64,000 nucleotides of DNA from Actinomucor elegans (GCA_026027325.1 JAMSLZ010000013.1:392501-456500), one strand, 5' to 3'; counted from the first letter of the stretch, positions 11,304-25,100 are shown. The notes: a model not told the origin generated them from the sequence alone. Numbers and translations are program-made.

Positions 11304-12813
11304 ATGTCTGAAGTAATAGAAGAGAAAAATGACCTGATTCAGGCACAGGAATTTGTTATTATTGAAATGCCAAGTGGTAATGCCAAAATTATCAACTTGA
11401 AACCCGACACGTAAAGTAAACATGAATTTTTTTTTTTTTTTTTTTTAAAAAAACGGTAATCCATGGCTAACGTGATTCTGTATAGCTTGGTTAATCTAGG
11501 CAAGTTTGGCATATTCCAGTCTGATTTTCTTATTGGAAAGCCATATGGTTTGTCCTACGAAATTATCGGCGGCAAAAAGGGCGAGATTCGACCTGTAGGT
11601 CACGTATCCAAGAATAATAGCCTTGAGGAGACTGCAGCCAACAATCAATTGATTGTCGATAATGCTTCGAATCAAACGCTATCACACGAACAAGTGCTCG
11701 AGTTGAAGAAGAAAGGGTTGGAGGGTGAATTAGCAGCAGAAGAAATTATTAAAATGATGGTGGATTCACATACCGGGTTCGATAAAAAGACAGAATTCTC
11801 TAAAGCCAAATACATCGAGCGTAAAAAGAAAAAGTAAAGTACATATAGTATATATCCTAAAAAAAAGACAAAGAACTAAATAAGCTCCTTGCAGGTTTAT
11901 GAAAGTATTTACACCTGTTCGTCCTACTATCAGCACAATCACAGAATACTTTTTCAACAAGAATCCAGATAAAATCAGAAACTTACGTTTGGATACACTA
12001 TCACAGTTGTTATGCTTAGCTAATGTACATGCCGGCTCGAAACTACTGGTCATGGACGATACACAGGGCTTAATTGTAGCTTCAGTACTTGAGCGTATGG
12101 GCGGATACGGCCAATTGGTAGCTCTTCATGAAGGTGATAATCACAATTATGATATCTTACGGTATATGAACTATCCCAAACCCGTTCAGAATGTATTGCA
12201 CACAGTACCGTTTGCCATGTTAGATCCTGAAACACCAGATGGTATGAGAGTATATTGGTCTTTGTTTATATGTTACTCACACTCTATCTTTTAAGATCCG
12301 TTCGACATTTTAACTGATGAGCAATACGACAATTTAGAAGACGATGACCACAGAAGAGCTTATTTAAGACGTAAAACGGCATGGGAAAGAAAAGTGAAAT
12401 CGAGACAGTTATTACATGAAGGCGATTTTGATGGCTTGATTATTTCTTCAGCGCTACAGCCTGAAACTGTAGTGAAAGAATTGATGAAGTATGTCTGTGG
12501 ATCAAGGCCCGTAGTGATTTATAGTTTCAACAAGGAAGTACTATTGCCTGCTGCTTACTGGATGCGTAGATCAAACGAATTCTTGAATTCTGAATTGACA
12601 GAAAGTAGCTTACGTGAATATCAAGTCTTACCGGGACGTATGCATCCAAATATGAATATGAGTTGTGGTGGTGGCTATCTGTTAACTGCATTACGCGTTA
12701 TTGATTGTCCTTTTGATCCTTCTATGGTAAAGAAAGGAGATAATTTGAGATTTAAAAAGAAGAAGAAGACCAACAATGAATCCGTACAAAAGGAAGAGAT
12801 TTCTGAACAATAG
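11304..12813 (+). CDS. TRM6: tRNA (adenine-58-N1)-methyltransferase non-catalytic subunit TRM6 (Gcd10)
   Basis: RNA-binding partner of Trm61 in the nuclear enzyme that makes m1A58 in tRNA, including initiator tRNA. Four exons. Exon 1 (11304-11411) reads MSEVIEEKND to IINLKPD. After an intron carrying a long T run then A run, exon 2 gives TLVNLGKFGIFQSDFLIGKP and LTHEQ-type residues LSHEQVLELKKKGLEG. Exon 3 (about 11895-12240) encodes FMKVFTPVRPTISTITEYFF and a Rossmann-like part, HAGSKLLVMDDTQGLIVASV. This keeps the fold but lacks the glycine-rich SAM loop, as expected for the inactive subunit. Exon 4 ends in a Lys-rich tail, with the stop at 12811-12813. The assignment follows family motifs; no frame damage seen. 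Confidence 0.92.
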
Positions 12814-14555
12814 AATAAAAAAACTGCATATTTATAGACATATCCATATGCCATTGATGGGTCTTTTTCTGTAACTTACAACTTTGGATTGAAATGTATA
12901 CTGTATTTATGATAGTTTGGGCAAGCTTCTGCTATGGATGTTGCATTTCAATTATATAATTCTAACAGATACGACAATTCATTCTGAACATGAAGCACTA
13001 GTTTGATGCGATATTTACTCAAGATCGACCAAGAGATCTAGATTAAGTATCGATTTCCATATGAAATATATACAATTAGTAGTTCATGATCCACAAAGAC
13101 AGTACATAAGGCGTATTGAAGCGAACTGGCTAAAAAAGTGTGTTTTTATTTGTTGAGAGTATTGAAGCATACTTTTCCTTACTTTTTAGTATCATCAATA
13201 CAGACTTAAAACGACTAAAGAATATCATTATTTGTCGTATTTCCTCCTATAGTATGATATGTGTCAACCATTGCCTACCGCACTTTATAGTTTGGCTACA
13301 TACGATGGCTTCAGTGATCTCTTATACTGTGGAAAAGGTTTCAGTGAAAAAATTATCGTTGAAAATTGGTGAATCATGTCAATTTCACCAATAGTTTTTT
13401 TTAACTGGTATTTGCTGTTGAAATTAACATGTTATACTACTATACTGCTATGCGTCATATACGGAATCTTATTAGTTAAACCAATCAACCATACTACCAG
13501 CTGTTGATTGATATGTTAACATGACACACAGGTGGGCCATAAGAACGATAAAGTAGCGTTACTCATAGATATGAATGAAAAATCTATTCGAATCTGCGAT
13601 AGCCCAATGAATCTTGATAATTACAATATGTTGTATATACATACTATGGAAAGTATTATATTTACTTTTATTATGGAGCATGTTGTATGCTTGCACCATG
13701 TACCATGCTGCATAGTTGTAATATGAAGTATGTACAGATTAAGCTATATGCTTATACTACCAAGCATTTTTGTATTACAAGCTTTAAATAGTTAGAGAAA
13801 TCAATGTTTAAACTTCAAAGGAAAGGTATATTAGTGCTATTTTTCATCAAAAAGAACCCCACCACTTGAAAGCAATAATAGATAGTCCCTATATTATTTT
13901 AATTTAAAATCGCAGTTTATACAACTGTTGAAAGAGCACTTTGTATTTTATCAGTGAACCGCTGTTCTTAATCAAATGAATCAAAATCAGAATCAAAATT
14001 TGGAGTGAACATCAGGCATTACTTGTTCAAATTCCGAATGCCAATCAAAATCATTTTTCAAGTTTAAAGCATATGGAAGCAGTAGTTCAATAAGAAAACC
14101 ATTTTTCTAATAACATAGGAAACCAGTTGAAAGTATAACTTATAGTATGAAACCATTTATTATATATTCAGGTATATTCTTGTATTTTTTGTACAATTTT
14201 AGTTCTAGTAAAGATCTATCATTAAGCATGAAACCAAAATATCACATATTTTTGAATCAATCATATTGAAAGCAAAATTTTGATAATCAAGTAGATGGTA
14301 CATTCGTACTATTAGACGCGCAATGCACTTCTACATAAATACTATTAACAGGTTTTGCCTTTTTTCTATGTAAAGACGCATGAAAGCAACCAATGACCTG
14401 AAATAGGCCTTAGTCCTCCTGCTTCTTTCGTGTTCCGCTTATAAAGTGACCTCGTTTTACCTGGTGGCCGTCAAATATAAACAAAATTTTCGAGCAGTTT
14501 TTCCTTCCCCTTCTTTTTTAACTGTCAAAGCTTCTATTCATAATAATATACAACC
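12814..14555. other. Gene-poor intergenic DNA with one degenerate repeat copy
   Basis: About 1.74 kb without a convincing gene. It carries one copy of the dispersed repeat described at 26.0-26.6 kb: ATTCTGAACATGAA at 12981-12994, followed by the core GATGCGATATTT...AGATCTA at 13005-13040. The last 120 nt form the CCT7 promoter, with TATAAA-like sequences near 14440 and 14475. Confidence 0.5.
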
Positions 14556-16668
14556 ATGGCACCTCCCATGATGGTAAATATAAAGCACATTGGCTTGGAA
14601 CACACGCTAGCATCGAGAAAACAGTCGAAAACATAGTAACTGGAAGAAGAAAGAATCTCTGTTGTAATCAACTAAAACACGTTTTTGACGCGTGTTTCCC
14701 GAGATTTCTTCCATCACGTTCCTTCATCATCATCATCATTTTGAAAATTCTCTTGTTATACTTGTCATTACTGACCATTATATAAACAAGCAGAAGGGAA
14801 CACACCGAGATCTTGTTCTTCTCGTTACTGTTGCGCGTGTTCCATATAGACAAAATTTGGACATGTTGACTCACCATCATCTTTTCTTATAGCAACCTCA
14901 AATCATTCTTTTAAAAGAAGGCACTGATACTTCCCAAGGTAAAGGCCAACTTCTATCCAACATCAACGCCTGTGCTGCTGTTGTTGATACAGTGAGAACT
15001 ACTTTGGGCCCCAGAGGTATGGATAAACTCATGGTGGATAGCAGAGGTCAAGTAACCATCTCGAACGATGGCGCTACTATTATGAAATTACTTGATATCG
15101 TCCACCCTGCTGCAAAGACTTTGGTAGACATTGCTCGTTCTCAAGATGCCGAGGTAAGAAGGGAGAGAAAGAGAGAGAGAGAAAAGTGATTGCATGAAAC
15201 TTAGGAACAGTCCATTGATACGTTTACGTTATTAGGTCGGTGATGGTACAACCAGTGTCGTATTACTTGCTGGTGAATTGTTGAAGGAAATCAAGGGTTA
15301 TATTGAAGAAGGTGTTAGTCCTCATGTCATTATTAAAGGATACAGAGCTGCTGCTCGTTTAGCTATTAACAAGGTCAAAGAATTGGCTGTCAAGATTGAT
15401 AAAGACAATGAAGTGTAAGTCACCAATACATAGACTGTAATTGCTATAGAACTCAATTTTTCATTACCTACAGTGAGTTCCGTGATTTGCTCTCCAAGTG
15501 TGCAGCTACCGCCATGAATTCCAAATTAATTTACTCTCAAAAGGACTTCTTCACAAAGATGGTTGTAGATGCTGTCATGTTACTCGACCAAGAAAGCTTA
15601 AACGAGCGTTTGATCGGTATCAAGCGTGTTCCCGGTGGTGCTATGCAGGATTCCGTCTTGGTTAAAGGTGTTGCCTTTAAAAAGACCTTTGCCTATGCTG
15701 GTTTTGAACAACAACCCAAGGCTTTTAAGAACCCCAAGGTCCTCTGTCTCAATGTAGAACTTGAGTTAAAGGCTGAAAAAGATAACGCTGAAGTTCGTGT
15801 GGAAGAAGTCTCTGAATACCAAGCTATTGTGGATGCTGAATGGCAAATTATTTTCCAAAAGTTGGAAGCTATTGTAGCTAGCGGCGCCAAGGTGGTTCTT
15901 TCCAAGTTACCTATTGGTGATTTAGCCACTCAATACTTTGCTGATCGTGATATCTTCTGTGCTGGTCGTGTAGCCAAGGATGATATGGACCGTGTTGTAC
16001 AAGCTGTCGGCGGTTCTGTTCAATCCACTTGTACTGATTTACGTGCTGAACATTTGGGTGAATGTGAAACCTTTGAAGAAAGACAAGTGGGTGGTGAACG
16101 CTTTAATATCTTTGAGGGATGTCCTCAAGCAAAGACATGTACATTGATCTTGCGTGGTGGTGCTGAACAATTCATTGCTGAAGTGGAACGTTCTCTGCAC
16201 GATGCTATCATGATTGTTCGTCGTGCTATTAAAAACAACTTGGTAGTTGCTGGTGGTGGTGCTACTGAAATGGAATTGTCAAAATACCTCCGTATTCATT
16301 CACGTACAATTGAAGGAAAGCAGCAACTGATTATTGGCGCTTATGCAAAGGCCTTTGAAGTTATCCCTAGACAATTGTGTGACAATGCTGGTTTCGATGC
16401 TACTGATATTTTGAACAAATTGAGAATGAAGCACGCTCAAGGTGGCATTTGGTACGGTGTTGATATTAATAACGAAACCATTGCCGATAATTACGAAGCT
16501 TTTGTTTGGGAACCTGCTCTCGTCAAAACCAACGCCATTGCTGCTGCTACTGAAGCTGCTTGTTTAATCTTGTCCGTTGATGAAACTATCAAGAATGCAC
16601 AAAGTGAAAAGCCTCAAGCTGGTCCTCCAATGCCTCAAAGAGGTGGAAGAGGCATGATGAGACGATAA
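14556..16668 (+). CDS. CCT7: T-complex protein 1 subunit eta (CCT7)
   Basis: Subunit of the cytosolic chaperonin TRiC/CCT, which folds actin and tubulin. Exon 1 (14556-14573) encodes just MAPPMM. After an unusually long 319-nt intron, exon 2 (from 14893) begins [23 protein letters not shown]-site motifs are intact: [25 protein letters not shown] and [14 protein letters not shown]. The eta-specific segment [20 protein letters not shown] and the apical region ([20 protein letters not shown]) follow, then [15 protein letters not shown], and the tail ends in GGRGMMRR. Introns two and three are about 70 and 58 nt. Length, about 555 residues, is normal for the family. Codon choice is more C-rich than in its neighbours, consistent with good expression. 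Confidence 0.95.
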
Positions 16669-16819
16669 ATAGCTAATACAAGTATATATCATTAAATAAA
16701 TAAAAAAGGCGCTAAAAAAAAGCTTTATTTTCAGGTTGGTTTTTGATCCATATCACTGTTGTTAGGATTATATAAACCAGTCATCATCATATCTATAATA
16801 TTAATATTAGTACACAATA

Positions 16820-18634
16820 TTACTGTTGTGTTACGACTATACCATAGTTTTTAGATCCCATCAAGTGCTGCCATGGCTGAGATGGAACATGAGCTGACAT
16901 TGGGTTACGCAAATCAGAATGCGAGTTTACCGCGGCACCTGGAGAAGACCCCATCGAACTAAACCCATTTGTTAATTGAATTGGCGTTAAAAGAGCTGTT
17001 GGCTGTTGTGGTGGCTGTGGTGGCTGTGGTGACTGATGTTTGTTTAATCGAACGCCTAAATAACCAGACAAATCATCATAACTTAGATTAACCGTTTGCT
17101 GAGGTATTGAAGATGGAGGAGGAGGGTTATTTACATATACAGGCCGCTGCTGAGGAGTTGGATTTGTATTGGATTTTTCTTCTTCGTTGATAGAAGGTAT
17201 CTCGGATTTAATCTCTGTCAAGCCCTGCTTTTTTCTCCATTCATTTGTATAGCGTCGAATATCATAATCAATAGTTAGGAACCAATACTTTTCAAAGAAT
17301 TCAGCAGGTAGCTGCCAATTACCCGCAATAGCAGGGTCACCGCCATGGAATACGGACCCACCTAACAAACAGCGGAAACAGTCATCTAAGTCAAACTGGT
17401 CTCGGTATAAAATCATTCTATCGCGCATATGGGGTGTTGGAATCAAGTCAATCCTAGGATCATGTGGGATGGTAAGCTACGTACAAATATTGGGGTTATT
17501 TAATATAATATCAATATAAGAATTAAACTCCAACTATACCTGTAATAAAGTAGGTTGAATAGCGAAAGGCATTGATTGCATACGAACACAAGCAGATTGA
17601 AGTCTTAGCCTTAGTCTTAATGTTTGAATGGCTGCTAGGTTATTTGTCACTGGTTCATTAGCCAACAATGAAGGTGGTATAGGCGTTGGTGACGATCCTG
17701 CCATTTTTTCTCTATCTGAGCTTGACATTGGAGATAGAGGTGGTATATTACTAAATTCATCTTGAACTGAACTGGAAGAAGTGTTAGGTGACCCATAATA
17801 ACCTTCATAATGCTGTGATGGCTGATTTGTTGTGTTTGATTGCTGGTGATACCAACTGTTATTATTAGTATGATGATGTGTAGGTGGGCTCGCACGTTTA
17901 TTCTGTACAGTTTGAACACCATCTTGAGTAATAAGAATAGACCCTGAACGCAATCCTTGTTGAGGTTGTTGAGGTTGTTGAGGTTGCTGTGGTTGTGCAT
18001 AAGGTGATGGTTGTTGAGGTGGTACTTGTTGGGGAGGATCCATTAACCTTTGAGATATCTGAAGCTTGCCTTTAGCGTTGACATTTAAATAGGAAGCTAT
18101 GGATTCTGGAATAGACTGAGCCAATACAGATAGCGTCTGATCATTAACGTGAGGACAATGCTGAGGAATTACCAGTTTATGTTGGAGACAAACAAGTTGT
18201 AAACTCAACACTATGCCTTTCAAATACCAATTCTCGGATTTCAATATCTCGTTTTCACTGGATATCTTTTCGTTTTCTTGTAATAATTTGTCGCGATGAT
18301 CCTTGATGCCTCGAATACTTGCCTCGAGATCTTTCATATGTCTTTCCTTACGTTCTCGAAAAGCTCTCTGAGCTGCTCGGTTTTGAGCTTTTCGAAGTGC
18401 TGGTGAAGCTGGATTGGGCTTTCTACCAGGCTTTTTTCTTATTTTTACCGGCGGATTTTGCTGTTCACCGTTGACACTTGTTTGCGTCTCAGTTACTGCT
18501 TCTGCAGTTGGTGCAGCAGAAGTATATGTGTTTTCTGGTGAATCCATTGACTGCTGATCATAACCGCAATCGTCTAAATCGGACAGATCCATAGCTTCTG
18601 AATAGGACGAAGTTCCAATAACATTTCCAGCCAT
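16820..18634 (-). CDS. bZIP transcription factor, Yap-like, with DUF3425-like C-terminal region
   Basis: Nuclear regulator. The ATG at 18634 opens an acidic, Ser/Thr-rich head. A basic region follows at residues about 66-100, with KPGRKPNPASPALRKAQ and the Yap/Pap1-type NRAAQRAFRERK signature, then a leucine-zipper heptad run (LEASIRGIKDHRDKLLQEN and on to LYLKGIVL-like residues). The middle is Gln/Pro/Ser-rich and low complexity. A single intron (about 17477-17539) joins IQPTLLQ to LTIPHDPRIDLIPTPHMRDR. The final exon resembles the DUF3425 domain of fungal bZIP proteins (RMILYRDQFDLDDCFRCLLG, then GNWQLPAEFFEKYWFL). It ends in a Pro/Gln tail near 16820, converging on CCT7 with 151 nt between stops. 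Targets unknown. Confidence 0.85.
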
Positions 18635-20271
18635 TTGTAATAATCTCGAAATATAAAAGGGAAGAAGGAAGAGGCAAAAAAGTAAAGAGCTGCTTGGCGA
18701 TTAGGTTATGCTATTTCGAGCTCCGGAGGTAGAATATTTCTCCCGACATTGGAACACGGTCAATCAATCATACAGTGCAAAATCCGTTAATAGACAGGCT
18801 CAATTTGAAAGGGAAACCCATGCCATAAAAGAACACTCGACAGTCGCTTTTATAATGCGCGTCACCATCGCGTCAGCTCAATTAGAGGGCAATCTCTTTT
18901 GTCTACGCATAATCCTAGGTCAGTATGAACGCTGAAAACTATGATGTACACAACTTTATTTGATTAATAAGCACAATAAATGACTTGAGTGGCAGTATTG
19001 ACAGTTGAAAGAAACTAGAAACCTGTTTCCTTTTTCATCTACGATCAACTCTAGATTTAGTCCATGAAGCTTCTTCTATGTTCAGCTAAATATCGCTACT
19101 ATTAATTCAGTATACTATAACGAAATCGTTTCTTTTCATATCGCTGAATAAAGAAAACTCGAGGCTTTTTAATTACGTGCAGAGGTTAATAACTGAACAA
19201 ATGTGCACAAGATATTTAGTATATTAGAGTCAAAATAATGATTATTTGCTTGTATCAACTCATTTCGAGCATAGGTAGAGATAAATGGATACCATCCTTT
19301 ATGAAAATACATATAATTTATAATTAATTACTAGAAAATATGGTGTAGTGGATATACTGAAATGAAACAGCGGTCCCAATAGATACAATAGCTTTTTCTG
19401 AGTACGGATTATGCTCATCAGATGCGGCATAACGAGATCCGTAGCTCATTAAGTTTAGTCATTATGAAATGTATGTACTTAATAGCCCAATGTTAAAATG
19501 TAGTATATTATAGTACTTTAATTAAATAATGGTCCTACTAGATGTAATATTTCATTATAAATGTATAATGGCCATCAAGTGTGGCTATGAACCATAATCA
19601 ATCGAGGAATATTGAATGTTGCAAATGATTCGTTTTTAGAAAAAAAAAAATCCTAAACTGTTTTTTTTTTCTCAGCAACTTGAAAATGACAATTTAAGGT
19701 ACAAGCTTCTATAACTAGTGTTAAACACATTAAAGAGTATCTAAGCTTATTTTTATTAGGCTTTATTATGTACTATATGCAGTTAGTAGCGTTTAAACCT
19801 CTAAAAGCATATTTCCTTAACAGTAGTAATTCTATCAATTGAAGGAAATCTTAAAGTACAGTTGTATCAGCCTATACACTATTCAGCTCACCATAGTTTT
19901 TATTACTACATTTTTTTCTTTATTAGCGTTATTTTTTCCTTGAACTTTTTGAGCGAGCGTTTTTATAATATATCAGATTGTCAACAATCATTGAAAAAGG
20001 AGAAAATATGATGATAACATGATCTTTGGGTCATTTTATTCACTATATTAAAGACGTTTAGGAAGGATGAAGTATAATTGAATCTTATTTTTAATGGTTT
20101 AAAGTATAGTATACAATTATATTTTTTGTGCATTTTTTACATATGAAGAAATGACTGTTTATGAGCCTTTAACGTTGGTCAAGCTTTTGATATTGACCAA
20201 TGTCATGATTATGTGTATATTCTAATGTTTGTTAATATTTTATTAGTACGGTTTAAAAAATAAGCGAGGAT
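18635..20271. other. Intergenic DNA, no gene seen; bZIP promoter with TGACG half-sites
   Basis: About 1.6 kb. The first 300 nt are the promoter of the bZIP gene and contain paired GCGTCA/TGACGC half-sites at about 18858-18878. These would suit a bZIP factor, possibly this one. The rest is AT-rich with a faint repeat-like stretch at 19410-19450. The frames present look like chance. Confidence 0.4.
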
Positions 20272-21745
20272 CTAAAGCATGATAGCAAATGTTACAAATC
20301 CCAACAAGATTAAACTAACAAATGTCTTTGCAACAGCAAGGGCATTGCTACTAGCTGGCTGTTCTTCAACAACAATTTGAGGAACACTAAATCTTTCTAC
20401 ATCAGGATTCTCTAGAGTAGGATATACCCAATTATCTTCCCAGTATGGCTTTGGATCATTGATACACTGATGGATGGGCATGACATTAAACGTCTCTTGA
20501 AGTTTAGGAAGCCATTTTTCAGACATGGTAATAGTGACATTACTATTCTCGTGTTCCTACGTGGCAAATGGCTTCAGATCGAATTGCAAACATATAGAAT
20601 CAATAGTTACTTACCAAAGTGATATGGCCATGGGCTGTATCATTACCAACGGCACGGTTTTTAATCCAGTTTTCAAAGTATCCATCAATAACTTCACCTT
20701 TAAGATGACCTCGACCTTCTGTAACAAACTTTACAAAACAGAGAGCGTAAGTATTAGTAATAGCAATTTAAAAGAGAATATCAATGTAATATTACTAGAT
20801 TCCAGTCGTTTGAGTCTTGATCCCAAAGGATAGTTCGCATACCCATTTGCCAAGCAATAGCTCGTACACGATCATCAACATCACCATAAGGAGGTCTCCA
20901 ACATTTGGGAGTAATACCCAAGGCTTCCTTAATAGCCTTTTGAGTCCAGTAAAGTTGAGCAACTACTTCTTCGTTTGTCAAGCTGGTCATTTGGGGATGA
21001 GACCAAGTATGAGAACAAATAGTATGACCGTCGTTTAACGCCCTTTGAGCAGCTTCAGGAAAATTCACAACATTAGAACCAACAACTACGAGCATAATAA
21101 ACTATCAGCATGTCTTCTAGTAATAACTTGGTACGAATACTCACAGAATAGAGTAGCCTTTTGTTTCTTCTTGCCAACTAAAAAGTTATAGAATCGAGGC
21201 TGATCAAACTCTTTGTCTTTTTCTGTACGTGGCCACAGGTTTTTGTAAGGTCCATCATCATAGTTTAGGCCCCAATCTCCTGGATTGGGACAATACGAAA
21301 TATCTTCTGGAATATAACTGACCTTGGGTTTTTTACACAAGCTAGCAGACCACCAACAGTCAGGATCTGCACGACTATAATCATTAATATCTAAAATCCA
21401 GTCCTTGACCTTTCTAGTAGGTGCTGGGGGTATCTGGGAAAAATCAAGCAAGTTGATCACTGCTTGGACCTCGGGATGGTCAGTGGGAGGTTGTTTGTTA
21501 AGCACAGGGTACGAATTCTTGTCTAAAACAACAGAACCTGAATGCAGAGGCCCTTCTTGAATATCTTCCTCACGAGGATAACCTTTTACAACATTACGCG
21601 TGGGCACTTTAACATCTTTGAGCCAGACTGGTGAGGTTTGGACATATTCTGCTGAATTGGCTTTGAAAGGCTCGTTCTTGGTAGGCGAAGTGGCTGCTGC
21701 AATCGTTAGCAGAAAAAACAGAAGCACTGTCAAATAGACCAGCAT
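20272..21745 (-). CDS. Chitin deacetylase-like polysaccharide deacetylase (CE4), probably GPI-anchored
   Basis: Secreted enzyme that removes acetyl groups from chitin to give chitosan, a main wall polymer of Mucorales. The ATG at 21745 opens a signal peptide (MLVYLTVLLFFLLTIAAATS). The NodB domain carries LNYDDGPYKN (motif 1, with Tyr where Phe is usual), HTICSHTWSHPQM (zinc-binding HxxxH), RPPYGDVDDR (motif 3), WDQDSNDW (motif 4) and AHGHITLEHE (motif 5). Four exons: the exon 1/2 junction at 21147/21085 gives LFFVGSNVV, as in the family. The C-terminus has a Ser/Asn/Ala spacer and a hydrophobic tail (FVSLILLGFVTFAIML), a GPI-attachment signature. A TATA-like AT run lies about 65 nt before the start. 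Confidence 0.9.
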
Positions 21746-21807
21746 TCTTGAAAGATGATTTACAGCACTTTTGTAAGTAAACAAGGCTATTTGGTCTAGG
21801 TCTTGCT

Positions 21808-21823
21808 TATATATATATATATC
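21808..21823 (-). promoter_or_regulatory. TATA-like element of the chitin deacetylase gene
   Basis: Alternating TA run about 65 nt upstream of the ATG at 21745, at normal TATA distance. It could equally be a simple microsatellite. Confidence 0.45.
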
Positions 21824-22166
21824 GTACTATTGTGTATTTGCTTATCCTTTGAAACAAACACTGGAGATTTTTGTATTTGTAAACATCACATTCAGTTAAA
21901 CAAGTCGAGATTAAGATCACCCTAAAATAATCGAGATCCAGAAAGTAATTTCCTATAAGGCATTATTCAATATCTTTTTGATGCATTTATTGTACAGCTA
22001 CTTGAAGAAAGGCTTTTGTTAAAGGGTGAATTGATGTAAAAAAAAATGGAAATCTAGTACGGTTTTCTTTTTGATGAGCCAGAGAAGTGGGATAATTAGA
22101 AAATATGTGAGGGTGGAAGGTGGATTATATGTATATAAAGATGTATAAAAAGATAAAAAAAGATAT
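21824..22166. other. Intergenic between chitin deacetylase and RPA135
   Basis: Holds the upstream region of the deacetylase gene and the 3' UTR of RPA135. No gene seen. Confidence 0.45.
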
Positions 22167-25100
22167 CTAAGGCTTGATACCCAAATTTAACTTAATACCC
22201 ATACTCATTAATTCGGTTGTGAGATATCTGAATACATATGGAATAGCAATCAAATCGATACCCTTTGCTGTATTACATGTCTTACATTCGTATGTACGAC
22301 GATTACCCAAGCTTGACACAATCTTTGTACAGATAGGGGATGCCAAAGAACCACAAAGACGGCAAACATAGGCTTGAGAGTAATCTGAACAGTTCATTAA
22401 ACGATCTTGAAGCAAGTAACTTGTACCGTGAGCAAGCAATGAATCACGCTCCATTTCACCGAAACGAATACCACCATGTCTCTTACGACCCTTGACAGGT
22501 TGCATAGTAAGGTTATGCACTGGACCAGTTGTACGCACTTGGAACTTATCGTTCACCATGTGTCTAAGACGTTGGTAATAAACGACCTACAAAAAAAATA
22601 TTTTTTTTTAGCAAAAAAGAAAGCTTTTAAATCAATAAATTACTTACACCAATATAAATGTCCATCTTCATTTCTTCACCAGTGATACCAGAGTACATGG
22701 CTTCATTACCATGGTAGTTATAACCAGCCTTTAACAATTGCTCACCGAAATAGTCAGCAGCAGTATTTTGTTCGTTGAACTTGAATGGAGTACTATCTTG
22801 AGCAATACCATGAAGAGCACCAGCCTTACCAGCAATACTCTCGACAAACATACCGATGGTCATACGCGAAGGGAAAGCGTGAGGGTTGATGATAACATCA
22901 GGTTGCATACCAGATTCAGTAAAAGGCATATCAATAGCAGGGTACTTTTGAGAACAGACACCCTTTTGACCGTGACGAGAGGAGAACTTGTCACCAATGA
23001 CGGGAGAACGAGTAATACGAAGCTTGATATGAACCTTTTGAAGTTCACCGTTACCAGAATCATCACCCAAGATACGGACTTCATCCACATAAGCATCTTC
23101 GGGGCCCTTGTATTTCTTGATAATGTTTTTACCAGTTGATTCGTCAATGTATGAACAGAGAGGATCATCGGCAACTAAATGAGCACCAATATGAGGAAGA
23201 CCATCATCACCAATCTTGTTACGGTATTTCTTGCCCTTGACAGGATCAAGGCCGAAGCGATATGTAACGGGCTCGCCACGAGCACGGTAAGAGTTGAGAT
23301 CAATAGTTTCGGCCTTGTACACAGTACCGTAACCAAAACCACGATCATGGGCAGATTTATTCAAAATCATAGCATCCTCCATATCATAACCAGTGTAGGA
23401 AATAACAGCGACGATGGCATTGTTACCTTGTGGCCAACCATCCAAACCATAATGGTTGTAGAGTTCAGTTCTAACAACGGGAGTTTGGCCGTTTTGAATA
23501 CGGTACATCTTGTTGTCTGTACGATGATTCAAAGCAGTAGAGGGAGTACCCATAGTTTGCTTACCCATTTGACATTGGTACATGTTACGAGGAGATTGGT
23601 TAAAGTCTGAGAAAGGTGTTTGGTTGGCAATGATACTGAGAATGTTGGTGGGTGTGAATTCTTGGTGAGTAGTAACACCAGGCACAACTTCATCATCCAT
23701 ACAGGCAATATCCATATAAACTTGTTCAAATGTACCAATCATGTCTGTCTTGCCATTGCCGAGGTATTTGACAGGACGCATCATACGAGCAGGACTAGAG
23801 AATAAGTAGAGACCGGGATATTCACCACCATAAGATTTAGGAACATAAGCGATTTCCAAATCCAAAGGAATATTTTGCTGACCATTGACTCTCCATATTT
23901 TCAAACTTTGAGCAGCCTTAGCAGCAGTAGCAGGGGTACACCAGCCAATAATCTTACCATCCAACATAACAACGACATCTCCAGGACGATTGATGGTGTG
24001 CAAGAAGCTTTGAGAGACACCAAGAGCAGCCAACAAACGAGGCACACTCTTGACGTCGAGAGGTTGATTAATGACCTTACATTTATGAGCCAAATGGTTT
24101 AAAAGACCACATGGAGAACCATCAGGTGTATGGACAGGACAAAGGAAACCCCAACCTTCAGGAAGCAACTTACGAACAGAGGTAGTTTTCAATTCAGCAA
24201 AGAAAGCACCACGATGAATACAACGGAAATGGGCCAAGTAACGGAAGAAATTAAGCTTTTCAGCAACGATAGTGAAACCAGAGAATTGCTGAAGATCCAA
24301 ACCAGTCTTACTCACAAGATTACCTGTAGCCAAAAAGTAGGACATCTTTACACCAATGTCACTATTGACTTTACGCGAAACATTTTGGAAATAGGTATCT
24401 AGTTGCAGAATAATAAGTAACAAGATTCAGTAGATGTCTCAAAATAAACTTACTGTTAAAGAAATCCACTCTAGCAGGATTCAATCTAATTTCGGCACGG
24501 AATTGCATCTTAATACCAGCGAGCCAGTCGAAGATCTTTTCCTTTATGATCATCGTGTAGAGATGACCACCCAAAAGGACTTCTTGATGTTGAGGAGCAT
24601 CTGGGTTATCGGCACCACATTCACCAGAAACAACAGAATAGAGCTTACGGATCATGAAGGCCAAAAGATTGAATTTATCACGATTATCATCCATATGAAC
24701 AAAGACAAGCTTCTTGAGAAGCGCTTCACCGATTTCTTTGTCAGTTAAATCATCGTCCAAACCCATTGTCACTCTGAACTTTTCACCAATGTAGCTCAAG
24801 CACTGATCGCGCGTATAGAGAGTGTAAATCTTGAAGGATCTCAACAGTAATTCGATACGATCAGTCAAGAAAGTGTTTTGACGATCACCTTGACAGAGGG
24901 CATCAAAGATCTCCTTGTCTGAAGTATCCACCAAAGCCTTAAAGACCAACATGGCAGGTAAAAGGTATTCTTGTTTACGCCAAGCGAAACGGAACATGAC
25001 ATTACCGTCAGTCAAGTAGTGAATGGTGTTTGTCAAAGTAGTTTGATCGCGACGTGCACAACGAATAGCACAACCAAAGGTAGAGTAAGTAGGACCACGG

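Noticed and set aside
18708..18935. 75-codon plus-strand frame upstream of the bZIP gene
   Set aside because: Lies in the promoter region, has no conserved features, and overlaps putative regulator sites.
21086..21147. Earlier acceptor in chitin deacetylase exon 2, adding five residues
   Set aside because: The acceptor at 21086 gives LFFVGSNVV, as in the family; the earlier one inserts MLVVV before GSNVV.
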